Assembly: GCF_964186585.1 (NCBI RefSeq)
Contig: NZ_OZ075067.1
Coordinates: 3,021,802-3,085,801 of the forward strand
Origin: Microbacterium sp. MM2322
GTDB taxonomy: Bacteria > Actinomycetota > Actinomycetes > Actinomycetales > Microbacteriaceae
DNA: 64,000 nucleotides
Direction: 5' to 3'
This document shows, one piece after another, positions 1 to 8,752 of the stretch. Under the pieces are notes generated by a model that was not told the DNA's origin, did no database searches, and saw only the letters and a program-made list of their open reading frames with translations. Made by a program: the position numbers and the translations under genes. Within the stretch, counting starts at the first letter, position 1. Each line of letters starts with the position of its first letter.

Positions 1-323
1 ACGCCTACGACGCCGTGCAGGACATCGACGAGGACCGCGAGGCCGGCATCCGGACGACCGCCGTCCTCCTCGGACCGCGCGGCACCGCGGTGTGGAGCGG
101 ATGCTGGTGGCTCGTGTCCACGGCCTTGTTCGCCCTCGTCAGCGTCCCGGTCGCGGCGCTGAACCTCGCGATCGCCGGCGTGCTCGTCGTGTGGATGCTG
201 CTGCGCCCCACCCCCGCAACCGGCCGTCGCCTGTACCCGGTGTCGATCGCGTTCCCCTACGTCGCCGGGTCGCTGGCGAGCGGACTGCAGCTGGCCAAGA
301 TGTTCTTCGAGGTCTACGGATGA
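1..323 (+). CDS. UbiA-family prenyltransferase, C-terminal part (lycopene elongase type)
   Basis: The gene enters from the left edge, so only about 106 C-terminal residues are visible (frame starts at base 3). The first residues include DAVQDIDEDREAGIRTTA, which matches the second Asp-rich motif of UbiA-type membrane prenyltransferases (D..D..AGIRT). Two or three hydrophobic helices follow. UbiA enzymes transfer prenyl groups in the membrane. Next to a carotenoid desaturase, the actinobacterial lycopene elongase of C50 carotenoid synthesis is the likeliest role. The stop overlaps the next start as ATGA, so the genes are co-translated. The specific substrate is inferred from context only. Confidence 0.75.
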   Translation, partial: AYDAVQDIDEDREAGIRTTAVLLGPRGTAVWSGCWWLVSTALFALVSVPVAALNLAIAGVLVVWMLLRPTPATGRRLYPVSIAFPYVAGSLASGLQLAKMFFEVYG

Positions 324-1708
324 GTCGCATCGTCGTCATCGGAGCCGGGCTCGGAGGGCTGGCGGCATCCGCTCTGCTGGCCCGCGCCGGACACGACGTG
401 ACCCTCCTCGAACGGGCCGCCACCGTCGGCGGCAAGAGCCGACGGCTCGAAGTCGACGGCGAGCGCATCGACTCGGGTCCGTCGCTCGTGACGTTCCCCG
501 GGGTGTGGGAGGAGCTGTGCGCGCGCCTCGGCGCGGACGCCGGCGAGATCGAGCTGGAGCGGCTCCCCGAGGTCGGCCGCTACTACTACGACGGCGAGGA
601 AGTCACCCTTCCCGTACCGCCGGAGCACCCCTGGTATCCGGCGTGGAAGCGGTTCAGCGACGAGCACGCGCCTCTCGCCGACGACGTGACGGCGCTCCTC
701 GTCGCCGATCCGCTCGACCGGCGGTCGCTGCCGGCCCTGCGCCGACTGCTCGCGGTCTACGGTCCGCGGCTCAGCACCCGCGCCTACCTCGACAGTCTCA
801 CCTGGATGCCCGACGGCCTCCGCGAGATCATCGCGATCCACACGCTGAACGCCGGCGTCCCGCCCGAGCGGACGCCCGCGCTCTACGCGAGCATGCCGGC
901 CGTCATGGCGGCATCCGGCGTGTGGGTCCCCCGCGGCGGCGTGTACGAGATCCCGCTGGCGTTGGAACGCATGGCGGATGCCGCGGGTGTCGACATCCGC
1001 ACCGGCGAGACCGTCACGCGCATCGAGCGCGGGCGCGTCACAACGGCGAGCGGGTCGTTCGCGGCCGACTTCATCGTGAGCGCGCTCGACGCGGACCGGG
1101 TCGATGCTCTCCTCGGCAGGCGGCGGCGCGCACCGGGCGCACTGTCGTGCTCAGCGGTCGCGATTTACGGTGCGCTCCGCGAGCCGCTGCCCGAGCGGAT
1201 CGCGGCGCACAGCGTCATCCTCCCGACCAAGCCGGACGCGCTGCACCGCAGCCTCGCGGCGGGCGACGAGCCCGCCGACACCATGGCGTTCGTCAACCTG
1301 TACCGCGCCGGGCAGGTCTACCCGAACGACCGGAGCACGCTCGCCGTCCTGCTGACCGCGCCGGCCGACGGGTCGGGCTACAGCCTCGAGCACCCGTTCG
1401 TGCGGCGCGAGATCGAGCGGATCTCGCGCACGATGGGCCTCGACGAGCTGCTCACCGATTCGATGACGGATGCCGCGGTCCTCGACCCGCAGTACTTCGG
1501 CACCTTCGGCGAGCGCCACGGCGCTCTCTATGGAGCCGCGCGTCCGCTCTGGATGAGCGGCCCGTTCCACCAGCCCGCGCACCACGATCTGCGGACGCCC
1601 TGGCTCTGGCGCGTCGGCGCATCCGTGCACCCCGGCGGCGGCATCCCCGCCGTCCTCGGCGGCGCGATGATGGTGGTCGAGAAACTGCTGAAGCGCCACC
1701 CCGCCTGA
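320..1708 (+). CDS. Phytoene desaturase-like FAD oxidoreductase (CrtI family)
   Basis: A 462-residue protein begins with an ADP-binding fold ([17 protein letters not shown], GxGxxG) followed by an acidic residue ([12 protein letters not shown]), as in CrtI-type carotenoid desaturases. The C-terminus has the family's flavin-binding end ([20 protein letters not shown]). CrtI enzymes dehydrogenate phytoene stepwise to lycopene at the membrane. This copy is shorter than typical CrtI (about 500-550), so it may be a paralogue acting on a related polyene or apocarotenoid. The start is set by the 4-base overlap with the upstream prenyltransferase gene. Confidence 0.8.
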   Translation: MSRIVVIGAGLGGLAASALLARAGHDVTLLERAATVGGKSRRLEVDGERIDSGPSLVTFPGVWEELCARLGADAGEIELERLPEVGRYYYDGEEVTLPVPPEHPWYPAWKRFSDEHAPLADDVTALLVADPLDRRSLPALRRLLAVYGPRLSTRAYLDSLTWMPDGLREIIAIHTLNAGVPPERTPALYASMPAVMAASGVWVPRGGVYEIPLALERMADAAGVDIRTGETVTRIERGRVTTASGSFAADFIVSALDADRVDALLGRRRRAPGALSCSAVAIYGALREPLPERIAAHSVILPTKPDALHRSLAAGDEPADTMAFVNLYRAGQVYPNDRSTLAVLLTAPADGSGYSLEHPFVRREIERISRTMGLDELLTDSMTDAAVLDPQYFGTFGERHGALYGAARPLWMSGPFHQPAHHDLRTPWLWRVGASVHPGGGIPAVLGGAMMVVEKLLKRHPA

Positions 1709-1731
1709 GCCCGGGCGCGGCTCGCGTGCCG

Positions 1732-1790
1732 TTCCAGGGACGCGACGTGTCGCTGAGCCGCGCGGCAGGCGACGCAACGGGTCCCCGGAG
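1732..1790. repeat. GGGAC/TGTCGC palindromic repeat, copy 1
   Basis: Imperfect inverted repeat. The left arm reads CCAGGGACGCGACGTGTCGC and the right arm GGCGACGCAACGGGTCCCC. Related copies lie at 4827-4885, 4901-4959, 16102-16160 and 16176-16234, with a half copy at 4998-5020. This copy sits between convergent genes, where it could fold as a hairpin and help end transcription. Confidence 0.75.
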
Positions 1791-1854
1791 TCGTGCAAAC
1801 GATTACCAGAACGCGCTGGCAGTGGCGCAACGGGAACCTGAAGCTCACAACTGA

Positions 1855-3696
1855 TCAGCCGACCGTGTCCGCCCCTACGGTTCCGACGTCAGCGATGTCA
1901 GACGCGCCTTTCCCGTCCGAGCTTCCTCTATGGAAACGCGGGAGTGCGATCGCCATGGTCGTACCCGCTCCCAGAGTGCTGGAGATGTCGATCCTCCCGC
2001 CGTGCGCGGTCACGATCGCCTTGGTGATGGTGAGGCCGAGTCCCACGCCGGGCACTGCGTGCTTCGTGGCGGTGGTGGCGCGGAAGAACCGCTCCGACAG
2101 CCGATGCAGTTCGTGGCTGGCGATGCCGTACCCGGTGTCCGTCACCGAAATGCGCACTTCGTCGCCGTCGGCAGCGAGCTCGAGGGCTACCGATCCGCCG
2201 CGGGGGGTGAACTTGATTGCGTTGGACAGGAGGTTGTCGACAGCCTGCCCGAGCCTGGTCGAGTCCGCGTCCACCAGAACCGTGCTGTCGGAGATGACGG
2301 TGCGCAGTTCCACGCCCGCCGCGTCGGCGGCAGGGTAGGCGCTCTCCGCCGCCGCCTCGAGTAGCTGCCCGACCATGACCGGATCCGTCTCAATGGTGAA
2401 TCGTCCGGAGCCTACCTGGGCGGTGAACAGAAGGTCGCCGACCAGTTTCAGCAGCCGACGGGCATTGCGGTCCACCACCTCGATGTAGCGGGACTGCTGG
2501 GTGCTGAGCGGCTGGTCGTCATCATCGCTGAGCAGCTCGACGTAGCCGAGGATCGAACTCAGCGGGGTGCGCAGTTCATGGGAGATGAGCCCGGCGAACT
2601 CGTCCTTCAAGCGCTCGATCTCTCGCGCATCTGTCTCGTCCGTGGCCACGAAAATGAACCCGCTGGTGTCGCCGTCTTCGTTGAACCTCTGGGCGATCGA
2701 GACCTGTGCAGGGAACTCGCTGCCGTCGCGGCGAAGGTAGGTCCAGTCCCGGACATCGCGGAACCCGCCGCGGGCGGTGCGAACAAGGCCCTCGAAGTCC
2801 GTGCCCGACCCTCCGGCATCGCCCGTGGTCAACAACCGCAACTCCTCCCGAATCTCTGAGGCGAGATGCAGATCGGTGATCTGCATCTGTCCAATCACCT
2901 CGGCCGAGGAGTACCCGAGAAGCGACTCGGCACCGGGGTTCCAGACCGTGATGCGTCCGGAGACGTCAGTCCCGATGATCGCGTGCCCGGAGATCGCGTT
3001 CCAGACCTCGTCGAGCAGCTGGTTCGCCTTCCGAGTCTTCCGCTCGCGGGTGCGCGCCTCGCTGTTGAGGACCTCGAGCGAGGCGACAAGGCGTTCGCCT
3101 TTGGCAGTGGTCTCCTCGAGCCGTTCGATCCGTCGATCCACGAGCCGGGCGATGTGGTTGATCAACACGGCCGCGATGGTGAAAGCCACGGGGGTGTACA
3201 TCAGCCGCACAATATCGGCAGCGTTCTCAACGGACGAGACGCCCATCACGAACGGCAACGAGATCGTGACGGCCACACCGGCGGAAGCAATCAGGACGTT
3301 GCGCACCCCCGGTTCGGACGCGATCCAGACCAGCGGAATCACCAACAGCGCCCCGAACGGCGACGCCTGTCCACCCGTGCCGGTACGGAGCAGTGCCACC
3401 GCGGCGAAGGTGGCGATGGGGATGGCGAGTTCCCACCCCGCCGCGATCCGCAGCCTGGGTAGCACCGCGGCGAACACCGTGGCCAGCACGACGATCGCGT
3501 CGGCCGCGGCGACAAGTGTCCAATCTGTCCTCACACCTACGGGCGAGAGCACCACCGCGTTCGCCAGGAGGAATGCCAGCAGCGCCGGCCCCTGCTTGAG
3601 GAGAGGCGACCAGGTTCCGAAGACACCGACACGCCGCTGCACGGACCGGTCTCGCGGCGGGTTCGAAGCGCCCGCTGGTCCGCCGTCCTCGCTCAT
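1855..3696 (-). CDS. Membrane PAS-domain sensor histidine kinase
   Basis: 613 residues. A short cytoplasmic N-terminus leads into about six hydrophobic helices (roughly residues 35-175) and a coiled-coil linker. A PAS domain starts near 235 (AISGHAIIGTDVSGRITVWN). The HisKA phosphoacceptor is near 372 (LISHELRTPLSSILGYVE), the N box near 492 (NLLSNAIKFTP) and the G box near 552 (GVGLGLTITKAI). All catalytic motifs are intact. The start overlaps the stop of a response regulator by 4 bases, making it the last gene of a three-gene signalling operon. The stimulus is unknown; the MASE-like membrane part suggests membrane-level sensing. Confidence 0.9.
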   Translation of the reverse strand: MSEDGGPAGASNPPRDRSVQRRVGVFGTWSPLLKQGPALLAFLLANAVVLSPVGVRTDWTLVAAADAIVVLATVFAAVLPRLRIAAGWELAIPIATFAAVALLRTGTGGQASPFGALLVIPLVWIASEPGVRNVLIASAGVAVTISLPFVMGVSSVENAADIVRLMYTPVAFTIAAVLINHIARLVDRRIERLEETTAKGERLVASLEVLNSEARTRERKTRKANQLLDEVWNAISGHAIIGTDVSGRITVWNPGAESLLGYSSAEVIGQMQITDLHLASEIREELRLLTTGDAGGSGTDFEGLVRTARGGFRDVRDWTYLRRDGSEFPAQVSIAQRFNEDGDTSGFIFVATDETDAREIERLKDEFAGLISHELRTPLSSILGYVELLSDDDDQPLSTQQSRYIEVVDRNARRLLKLVGDLLFTAQVGSGRFTIETDPVMVGQLLEAAAESAYPAADAAGVELRTVISDSTVLVDADSTRLGQAVDNLLSNAIKFTPRGGSVALELAADGDEVRISVTDTGYGIASHELHRLSERFFRATTATKHAVPGVGLGLTITKAIVTAHGGRIDISSTLGAGTTMAIALPRFHRGSSDGKGASDIADVGTVGADTVG

Positions 3697-4064
3697 AAGT
3701 TCACGCCAGCGATGTCGCGGATGAGCTCGACGAGCTCGCGGACCTTGAACGGCTTCGTAATCAAGCTGTCTACCCCAGCCGAATGCAAGGCCTCGGCCAC
3801 GCCGGCGTGAACGTTGGCAGTGATCATCAGCACGCGCTGCTCACGAAGGTCGTCGTCGGAACGCAGCCGTGTGACGAGCTCAACTCCCGTCATGCCGGGC
3901 ATCGTGATGTCCAGCACGGCAAGGTCGATCTGCTCCGCCTTCAGAGCCTCCCACGCCGAGATCCCGTCGCCGACGGCGGCGACGACTTCGTGCCCGGCCT
4001 TCTCAATGGCGATCGTGATCAGGTTGCGCAGATCCACGTCATCGTCGGCGATGAGAACTCTCAT
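3693..4064 (-). CDS. Single-domain response regulator
   Basis: 123 residues forming one CheY-like receiver domain. Visible are the acidic pocket (IADDDVD), the phosphoacceptor Asp in VLDITMPGMTG, the Thr in MITAN and the conserved Lys in ITKPF. There is no DNA-binding domain, so it acts through protein contacts, probably with the adjacent kinase or another regulator. The ATG at 4064 is preceded by GGGGAGG and overlaps the upstream stop by 4 bases. Longer upstream starts run through the QG repeat of the neighbouring regulator in another frame and are rejected. Confidence 0.88.
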   Translation of the reverse strand: MRVLIADDDVDLRNLITIAIEKAGHEVVAAVGDGISAWEALKAEQIDLAVLDITMPGMTGVELVTRLRSDDDLREQRVLMITANVHAGVAEALHSAGVDSLITKPFKVRELVELIRDIAGVNL

Positions 4065-4507
4065 CTCGTCGCCTCCCCGCCGCTTCGCCGGGGAGCGTTC
4101 GCGCCCTGGCCCTGGCCCTGGCCCTGGCCCTGGCCCTGGCCCTGGGGGAACAGTGCTCCGAGTACCCGCGCGACGTCGCGCGCCGTGAACGGCTTCGGTA
4201 GCACTCCATCGACGAGGGGGAATTCCTCGAGGCCCAGCACCGAGGTGACCACGAGCACGCAGTCGGGCACGTCGGATTTCATCATGTTGACGAGCTGCCA
4301 CCCGTCGATCCCCGGCAGCAGCAGGTCGATGATCGCGACGGCCGGCGTCAACTCGCGGTAGGAGCCGATCGCGGCCTCAGCCGTGGAGACCAGCTCGACC
4401 TCGTACCCGAGTCTCTCCAGATGCAGACGGAGCAGATCGCCTTGGTCGTCGGAGTCATCGACCACCAGAGCGGTCCGGCGAACACCCGTCGGTGTCTCGA
4501 CTGCCAT
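4061..4507 (-). CDS. Single-domain response regulator with Gln-Gly repeat tail
   Basis: 148 residues. The receiver domain has VVDDSDD, the phosphoacceptor Asp in IIDLLLPG, the switch residue in VVTS and the Lys in LPKPF. After the receiver (about residue 120) the C-terminus carries seven Gln-Gly pairs encoded by a perfect hexanucleotide repeat, then a basic tail. It is first in an operon with a second receiver and a histidine kinase, joined by 4-base overlaps. The ATG at 4507 has GGAAAGG upstream. The tail is not part of the receiver fold and its length may vary by slippage. Confidence 0.87.
   Translation of the reverse strand: MAVETPTGVRRTALVVDDSDDQGDLLRLHLERLGYEVELVSTAEAAIGSYRELTPAVAIIDLLLPGIDGWQLVNMMKSDVPDCVLVVTSVLGLEEFPLVDGVLPKPFTARDVARVLGALFPQGQGQGQGQGQGQGANAPRRSGGEATR
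4104..4145. repeat. Seven tandem CCCTGG hexanucleotides inside a regulator gene
   Basis: Seven uninterrupted copies of CCCTGG (read on the plus strand) encode Gln-Gly pairs on the minus strand. Unit changes would add or remove two residues without shifting frame. Confidence 0.95.
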
Positions 4508-4607
4508 TTCGCAGCCTTTCCGGCTCCGCGTGTCGAACCCAGGTGGATCCGAGCTATGAGCGCTGCTCGCAGTATGTCACGCGGGCGACGAACCGCCCGC
4601 CCGCCCG

Positions 4608-4648
4608 CGTCAGCCGAGCGCGATCGGCTCGGGCTGGCGCTCGGCGTC
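4608..4648. repeat. 41-bp copy of the 3' end of the DHA2 transporter gene
   Basis: This stretch matches 17545-17585 at 40 of 41 positions. At 17.5 kb it encodes the C-terminus (AERQPEPIALG, stop) of the DHA2 efflux pump on the minus strand. Here the same minus-strand reading has no gene body attached, so it is a displaced gene end. Confidence 0.85.
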
Positions 4649-4801
4649 AACCCGGTCTTCCCCGTGGCGTTCGTGGTCGGCGTGCTCACTGCGCTTTTGT
4701 TCCGCTGGTCCGGGTCCATCTGGCCGGGCGTCGCCCTCCACGGCATGAACAACGCGTCCGCCCTGATCGTCCCCCTCGTCCTCGGGGTGACCCAGGCCTG
4801 A
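4649..4801 (+). pseudogene. Remnant of a CPBP-type intramembrane protease (C-terminus only)
   Basis: About 50 codons read FPVAFVVGVLTALLFRWSGSI and then WPGVALHGMNNASALIVPL, ending in a stop at 4801. The pattern R.GSIWPG.ALH..NN is the last conserved helix and His motif of CPBP (CAAX-like, Abi) membrane proteases. The rest of the gene is missing; upstream lies a displaced transporter 3' end. This is a decayed gene end and should not be functional. Confidence 0.6.
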
Positions 4802-4826
4802 TCCGCGGCGACGCCTGTCGCTCGGG

Positions 4827-4885
4827 TTCCGGGGACGCGAATCGCCGCACGTCCTCGACGGAAGCGACACGACGCGTCCCCGGAG
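4827..4885. repeat. GGGAC/TGTCGC palindromic repeat, diverged copy 2
   Basis: Begins TTCCGGGGACGCGA and ends AGCGACACGACGCGTCCCC, with a diverged middle. It belongs to the same family as the next copy, 16 bases away. Confidence 0.6.
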
Positions 4886-4900
4886 CACCAGACGCATCCA

Positions 4901-4959
4901 TTCCAGGGACGCAAAGTGTCGCTCACCCGCGCGGCAGGCGACACAACGGGTCCCCGGAG
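4901..4959. repeat. GGGAC/TGTCGC palindromic repeat, copy 3
   Basis: Arms TTCCAGGGACGCAAAGTGTC and GGCGACACAACGGGTCCCC. It is nearly identical to 16102-16160, which lies 11 kb away. Confidence 0.8.
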
Positions 4960-4997
4960 CGCCAGCCGCGCACCGATCCGATCCGACTCGGTACCGG

Positions 4998-5020
4998 TCC
5001 AGGGACGCGAGGTGTCGCTC
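4998..5020. repeat. Half copy of the palindromic repeat (left arm only)
   Basis: TCCAGGGACGCGAGGTGTCG matches the left arm of the family. The right arm is missing and the sequence runs straight into the stop codon of the small membrane protein gene. Confidence 0.6.
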
Positions 5021-5026
5021 CGCGCG

Positions 5027-5293
5027 CTACTCCCGGCCGTCCTCGGAGATCGCCAGCTGCTGGAGCCGTTTCGTGATGGCCGTGTGACCGGCAACCCACG
5101 CGAGCACCACCCCGACGGACCCGGAGTTCGCAGCGATCATGCCAGCGCCCGATCCGTTCGCAGCCGACAGGATCGCCCACGACACCAGGGCCATCAGCGC
5201 GGCGAACGATCCGATGGCCAGCCACCACATGCCCGCCCGCAACCGCGCGACCTGGTTCTGCCCCGCATCCGTGTGCTCGAGATCGTCGCCCAT
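5027..5293 (-). CDS. Small two-helix membrane protein, unknown function
   Basis: 88 residues. A hydrophilic N-terminus (MGDDLEHTDAGQNQ) is followed by two hydrophobic helices, about 22-45 (WWLAIGSFAALMALVSWAIL) and 58-70, and a basic-acidic tail. I do not recognise a family. The ATG at 5293 is chosen because residues further upstream are Arg/Ser-rich shadow sequence. It is followed directly by half of a palindromic repeat. Confidence 0.6.
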   Translation of the reverse strand: MGDDLEHTDAGQNQVARLRAGMWWLAIGSFAALMALVSWAILSAANGSGAGMIAANSGSVGVVLAWVAGHTAITKRLQQLAISEDGRE

Positions 5294-5354
5294 GCCGCCA
5301 CGGTACCCACGGGCCTGACCCGGGCGACTCCCCCGTGAGACGGAACTCGTGGGC

Positions 5355-6086
5355 TCAGCGCTGCAGGACGATGTCTCGAACGTCGTGGCCGATGGACCCG
5401 GGCGCATCGACGATGCGAAGCCCCGCCTGAGCCGCCAGGGCACTGAGAGCGGTCACGTCGATCCAGTGCAGCAGCCAGTCCCGCTGCACGTGTTCGTACA
5501 CCCCGCCTGCTTCCCGTTCGTAGAGAAGCGTCGTGGTGTGGGTGCGCGCGACGTCATCGCGGACCACCGCGACGACTCGATACCCGATCCATCCGTCCGA
5601 TGTTTCCTGCCGGTTCCCCCGCCCGATCATCGAAGGTGCGACCGGCTCGGGGACGAACACAGGCACGATCGCGGTGCCTCCGTCCGTCAACGCGCCACGG
5701 ATACTGCCGAGGGCGTCGCGCATCGCCTTATCGGTGGGGAGCAGGTTGAACGTGGGGCCAGCGAGGAAGACCGTCTCGTACCGACGAGGCACGGTCATTC
5801 CTTCCATCGTGTCCACCCAGGCTTTCACCGCGAGGCCGCGGCCGTCGGCGCGTTCCCGCAGGCGGGCGATCATGTCCGGGGAGGAGTCCATCCCGTCGAC
5901 ATCGAGACCCATTGCCCGCAAGTCCAGCAGCGGGTCACCGTCTCCGCATCCGAGCTCGAGCGCGGGTTGCCCGTGCTGCAGGATCAGGTCGCGGTACCGA
6001 AAAGGATCGAAGCTGGTCGACTTGAGCGGCCCATACAGGTCGGCTACCAGCCCGGTATAGAACGCGTCAGCGCCCGATCCGTTCAC
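5355..6086 (-). CDS. Class I SAM-dependent methyltransferase
   Basis: 243 residues. Motif I is ALELGCGDGDPLLDL (near residue 43), followed by the acidic end of strand 2 (VDGMDSSPDMIARLRERA). This marks a Rossmann-fold methyltransferase using S-adenosylmethionine. Later segments (GTAIVPVFVPEP, YRVVAVVRDD) fit the antiparallel part of small-molecule methyltransferases. The substrate cannot be told. It is flanked by a small membrane protein and a gene fossil, so context gives no pathway. Confidence 0.8.
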   Translation of the reverse strand: MNGSGADAFYTGLVADLYGPLKSTSFDPFRYRDLILQHGQPALELGCGDGDPLLDLRAMGLDVDGMDSSPDMIARLRERADGRGLAVKAWVDTMEGMTVPRRYETVFLAGPTFNLLPTDKAMRDALGSIRGALTDGGTAIVPVFVPEPVAPSMIGRGNRQETSDGWIGYRVVAVVRDDVARTHTTTLLYEREAGGVYEHVQRDWLLHWIDVTALSALAAQAGLRIVDAPGSIGHDVRDIVLQR

Positions 6087-6164
6087 CTCGACACCTACTT
6101 CCGTCGGTCACACCATCCGCGAGGTCCGGGTCCAACGATAGCCACGGGCGAAGCAACGTGCGCG

Positions 6165-6263
6165 TCAGAGCGTGAGCAGGATGGCGATGGCCAGGATGAG
6201 CCCGATCATGAGCGAGACCGTCCACGCGGTGGCGCGCGGCCCGCAGAGCGCGACCGCGTGCGC
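6165..6263 (-). pseudogene. Fossil of a membrane-protein paralogue of the gene at 16.9 kb
   Basis: Between in-frame stops the minus strand reads VALCGPRATAWTVSLMIGL, then ILAIAILLTL and stop. The intact gene at 16874-17500 contains VALVALCGPRETAST and, about 75 residues later, ATAWTVSLGLGLGLGIAILL. The fossil therefore joins two segments of that protein with the middle deleted, and has no start. Confidence 0.6.
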
Positions 6264-6268
6264 TCACG

Positions 6269-7471
6269 TCAGCTCGCCGGCGAGCTGTGGGGCGCGGCGC
6301 GCGCGACCGGCAGGAAAGAGGCGGCTATTGCCGTCACCAGGCTGACGCCGGCAGCTATCAGAAGGGCTGGGGTGACACCGATCCCTTGCGCGAGCAGACC
6401 GGCCGCTCCGGCTCCGAACGGCTGACCGCCCCATGCGATCATACGGGCCGTTGTATTGACGCGGCCCTGAAGGTGTGAGGGGGTCAGCGTTTGTCGCGTG
6501 ATGATGCCGTTCAGCGAGACGGCGGTCGTTCCGACCTGCCAGAGGCAGAGCGCGATGCAGCCCGCGAGGAACGACGTCGACAACGCCCAGCCGCAGGTTG
6601 CTGCGGCGGCAAGCAGCAGGGCACCGATTGTGATCATGCCCGCGCCGACTCGCTTCTGCAGGGGGCCCACCAGCCAGGAAGCGGCAAGAGCTCCCACCGC
6701 TCCGGCGCCGAAGAGCACACCGATCGAGGGGGAATCCGAATCGAGCCCCAGAGTGCGGACGGCAGCGACGATCAGAAGCCCGGAGACCGCGCCGGCGGCG
6801 AGGCTGTTGCCGACGCCGAGGACGGTAAGGTCGCGGATGACCGGGACCGATCGGATGTATCGCAGGCCCTCGACGATGTCGGCGCGGATGTGGCGCCGCG
6901 GGCGGTTCGGGGCGGGCGTCATGTCGAGCACCTCAATGCGGGCGAGCAGCACCGCACCGAGGGCGTAGGTGAGGGCATCGATGAGGAGGACGACGGGTCC
7001 GCCCGCGATCGCCGAGACGAGGCCTCCGAGGGGCGGACCGGCGATACCGACGAGCGTGCTGATCGTCATCATCCGTGCGGTCGCCGATGCGATGCCGTCG
7101 CGCCCGACGATCGCGGGAATCGCCCCGAAACTTGCCGCGTCGAAGAACACGAAGGACACCGAGGTCGCAACGGCCACGATCATGAGGTGGACCGGGGTGA
7201 CGTCAGCGACTAACGCGGCAATCGGAATGCTCACTGCCGCAAGCGCGCTGGCCGCGCTTGACGCCAGGAGGGTCGAGCGCGGCGACCATCGGTCCGCCAA
7301 CGCCCCGACGGGGAGACCGAGCACCAGGTAGGGCACGGCCTCCAGCGCCGTCAGCAACCCGGCGAGGGCAGCGCTCCCGGTGAGCTGGAAGAGCATGAGC
7401 GGGAGCGCGACGGCGGTGAGAGCATTGCCGGTCCACACGATTCCGCGTGACCACAGGTACGTCGCGAGCAT
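6269..7471 (-). CDS. MFS exporter of the YcaO peptide cluster
   Basis: 400 residues, about 12 hydrophobic helices, with the MFS loop motif GALADRWSPRSTLL near residue 58. It resembles the multidrug/macrolide exporters of antibiotic and siderophore loci. Its ATG shares one base with the stop of the YcaO gene upstream (TGATG), so it is translationally coupled and the last gene of the peptide operon. The likely job is export of the modified peptide, or self-protection. The substrate is an inference from context. Confidence 0.85.
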   Translation of the reverse strand: MLATYLWSRGIVWTGNALTAVALPLMLFQLTGSAALAGLLTALEAVPYLVLGLPVGALADRWSPRSTLLASSAASALAAVSIPIAALVADVTPVHLMIVAVATSVSFVFFDAASFGAIPAIVGRDGIASATARMMTISTLVGIAGPPLGGLVSAIAGGPVVLLIDALTYALGAVLLARIEVLDMTPAPNRPRRHIRADIVEGLRYIRSVPVIRDLTVLGVGNSLAAGAVSGLLIVAAVRTLGLDSDSPSIGVLFGAGAVGALAASWLVGPLQKRVGAGMITIGALLLAAAATCGWALSTSFLAGCIALCLWQVGTTAVSLNGIITRQTLTPSHLQGRVNTTARMIAWGGQPFGAGAAGLLAQGIGVTPALLIAAGVSLVTAIAASFLPVARAAPHSSPAS

Positions 7472-8742
7472 CAGTGCGGCAGCGGGGTCGGGCGAGGAAC
7501 GGGCTGAATAGGGCGGCGGCCCCCCACGAAGGGGTGCGCGTGCGGGGCATTGGACACGCGGCCGGGCACGAGCATCCTCACGACCCGCAGTCCGGACGGG
7601 CGGACGTCGTCAGTGGTCACATCGACGGTGATCACGCGTTCGCCGAGCGCGGCGAACCGCTCGATCAGGCCGCGGAGACCGGGACCGGGCGGCAGAGCAT
7701 CGAGGGCCGTCCGGCCCACGATGCTGGCATCCAGTTCTTCCAGAAAGGTCGACTGGATGCCGGGGTCGAGGTGCAGCTGCAGGTGGCACCCGTAATCCCG
7801 GACGTCCGAGAGATCGGCCGCGTACGATCGCGCGTAGCGACGGTCCGATCGGTGCGGCGCCAAGGGGCTTCGCGGATCGGCGGCGATGCGCGCGTATGGC
7901 CCGTTTTCATCGTCGAGGTCCGCAACGAAGAGCTGGAGCTGCAGGGCCTCTCCGAGGGCCTTCAGCGTGGCCGCGGTCGGGTTCTCCGCGGTCCCCATGC
8001 CGAGGGTCAGGTAGCCGGTCGTGGTGTCGCGGATCAACGCCCCGACGATCGGCACCCCCGTGTCGGTCGGGAACAGCAGCCACCTCGGCTCGATCCGGCG
8101 GCGAGGGCCTGCGGCGAACGCGTCCACCCACGCGGGAACTGTGAGGGACACGACTCCGCCCCCGCCGGTCCACGCCCGCGACATCGCGTCGCGCTCCACG
8201 ATCTCGCGGAGACCCCCGAACTGCGCGGCATCGAGGGAGCGCTCGGCGGCCAGACCCGCCTGCATTACCGGATGCAGGGATGGCGCCGCCTGGAGGTTGT
8301 ACGACACCCACACCGCACTCGCGGGAACCAGGACGTCGGCGTCCGTCGCCGCGTCCCGGCCGACGGCCCAGTCTGTCGTCGTGTCGGAGTCGAAGGGTGA
8401 GCGTTCCGGGAGAGCGAGGTCCTCGGGCGAGACGTGATCGACGCCGCGCAGATCGTTCGCGGTGGACCGTACGAGTCGTCCGCTGACGAGGTTGCCGCAG
8501 TACCGCTCGACGGCTTCGCCGATAGCAGCACCGCGCATCGCCTCCCGGTCACCGAACGCGTAGCCTGCCCCACTGGCATCCGATCGCCACGGTGAGAACG
8601 TCGCACTGTCGGACAGGACCGCGTGCAGGAGAGCGAACGGCTCGGGGAAGTGTGCCGGAACGGTCCGCGGTTCGAGGGCGCGGATCACTCCGGTGCGGGA
8701 ATCGACGAGCGGCGCGAGCGCCGGCGACAGATCGGTCAGCAT
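7471..8742 (-). CDS. YcaO-domain cyclodehydratase-like protein 1
   Basis: 423 residues. Conserved YcaO blocks are visible: SRTGVIRAL near the N-terminus, GAAIGEAVERYCGN (ATP/Mg site Glu), LREIVERDAMSRAW and KALGEALQLQ. The C-terminus is proline-rich (PVPRPTPLPH), as in azoline-forming YcaO enzymes. YcaO proteins use ATP to activate backbone amides and cyclise Cys/Ser/Thr to azolines, or form thioamides or amidines. The ATG at 8742 has GAAGGAG upstream. It follows a second YcaO gene and precedes the exporter. Start sites further upstream lie inside the neighbouring gene and are rejected. Confidence 0.88.
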   Translation of the reverse strand: MLTDLSPALAPLVDSRTGVIRALEPRTVPAHFPEPFALLHAVLSDSATFSPWRSDASGAGYAFGDREAMRGAAIGEAVERYCGNLVSGRLVRSTANDLRGVDHVSPEDLALPERSPFDSDTTTDWAVGRDAATDADVLVPASAVWVSYNLQAAPSLHPVMQAGLAAERSLDAAQFGGLREIVERDAMSRAWTGGGGVVSLTVPAWVDAFAAGPRRRIEPRWLLFPTDTGVPIVGALIRDTTTGYLTLGMGTAENPTAATLKALGEALQLQLFVADLDDENGPYARIAADPRSPLAPHRSDRRYARSYAADLSDVRDYGCHLQLHLDPGIQSTFLEELDASIVGRTALDALPPGPGLRGLIERFAALGERVITVDVTTDDVRPSGLRVVRMLVPGRVSNAPHAHPFVGGRRPIQPVPRPTPLPH

Positions 8743-8752
8743 GCCGGCTCCT

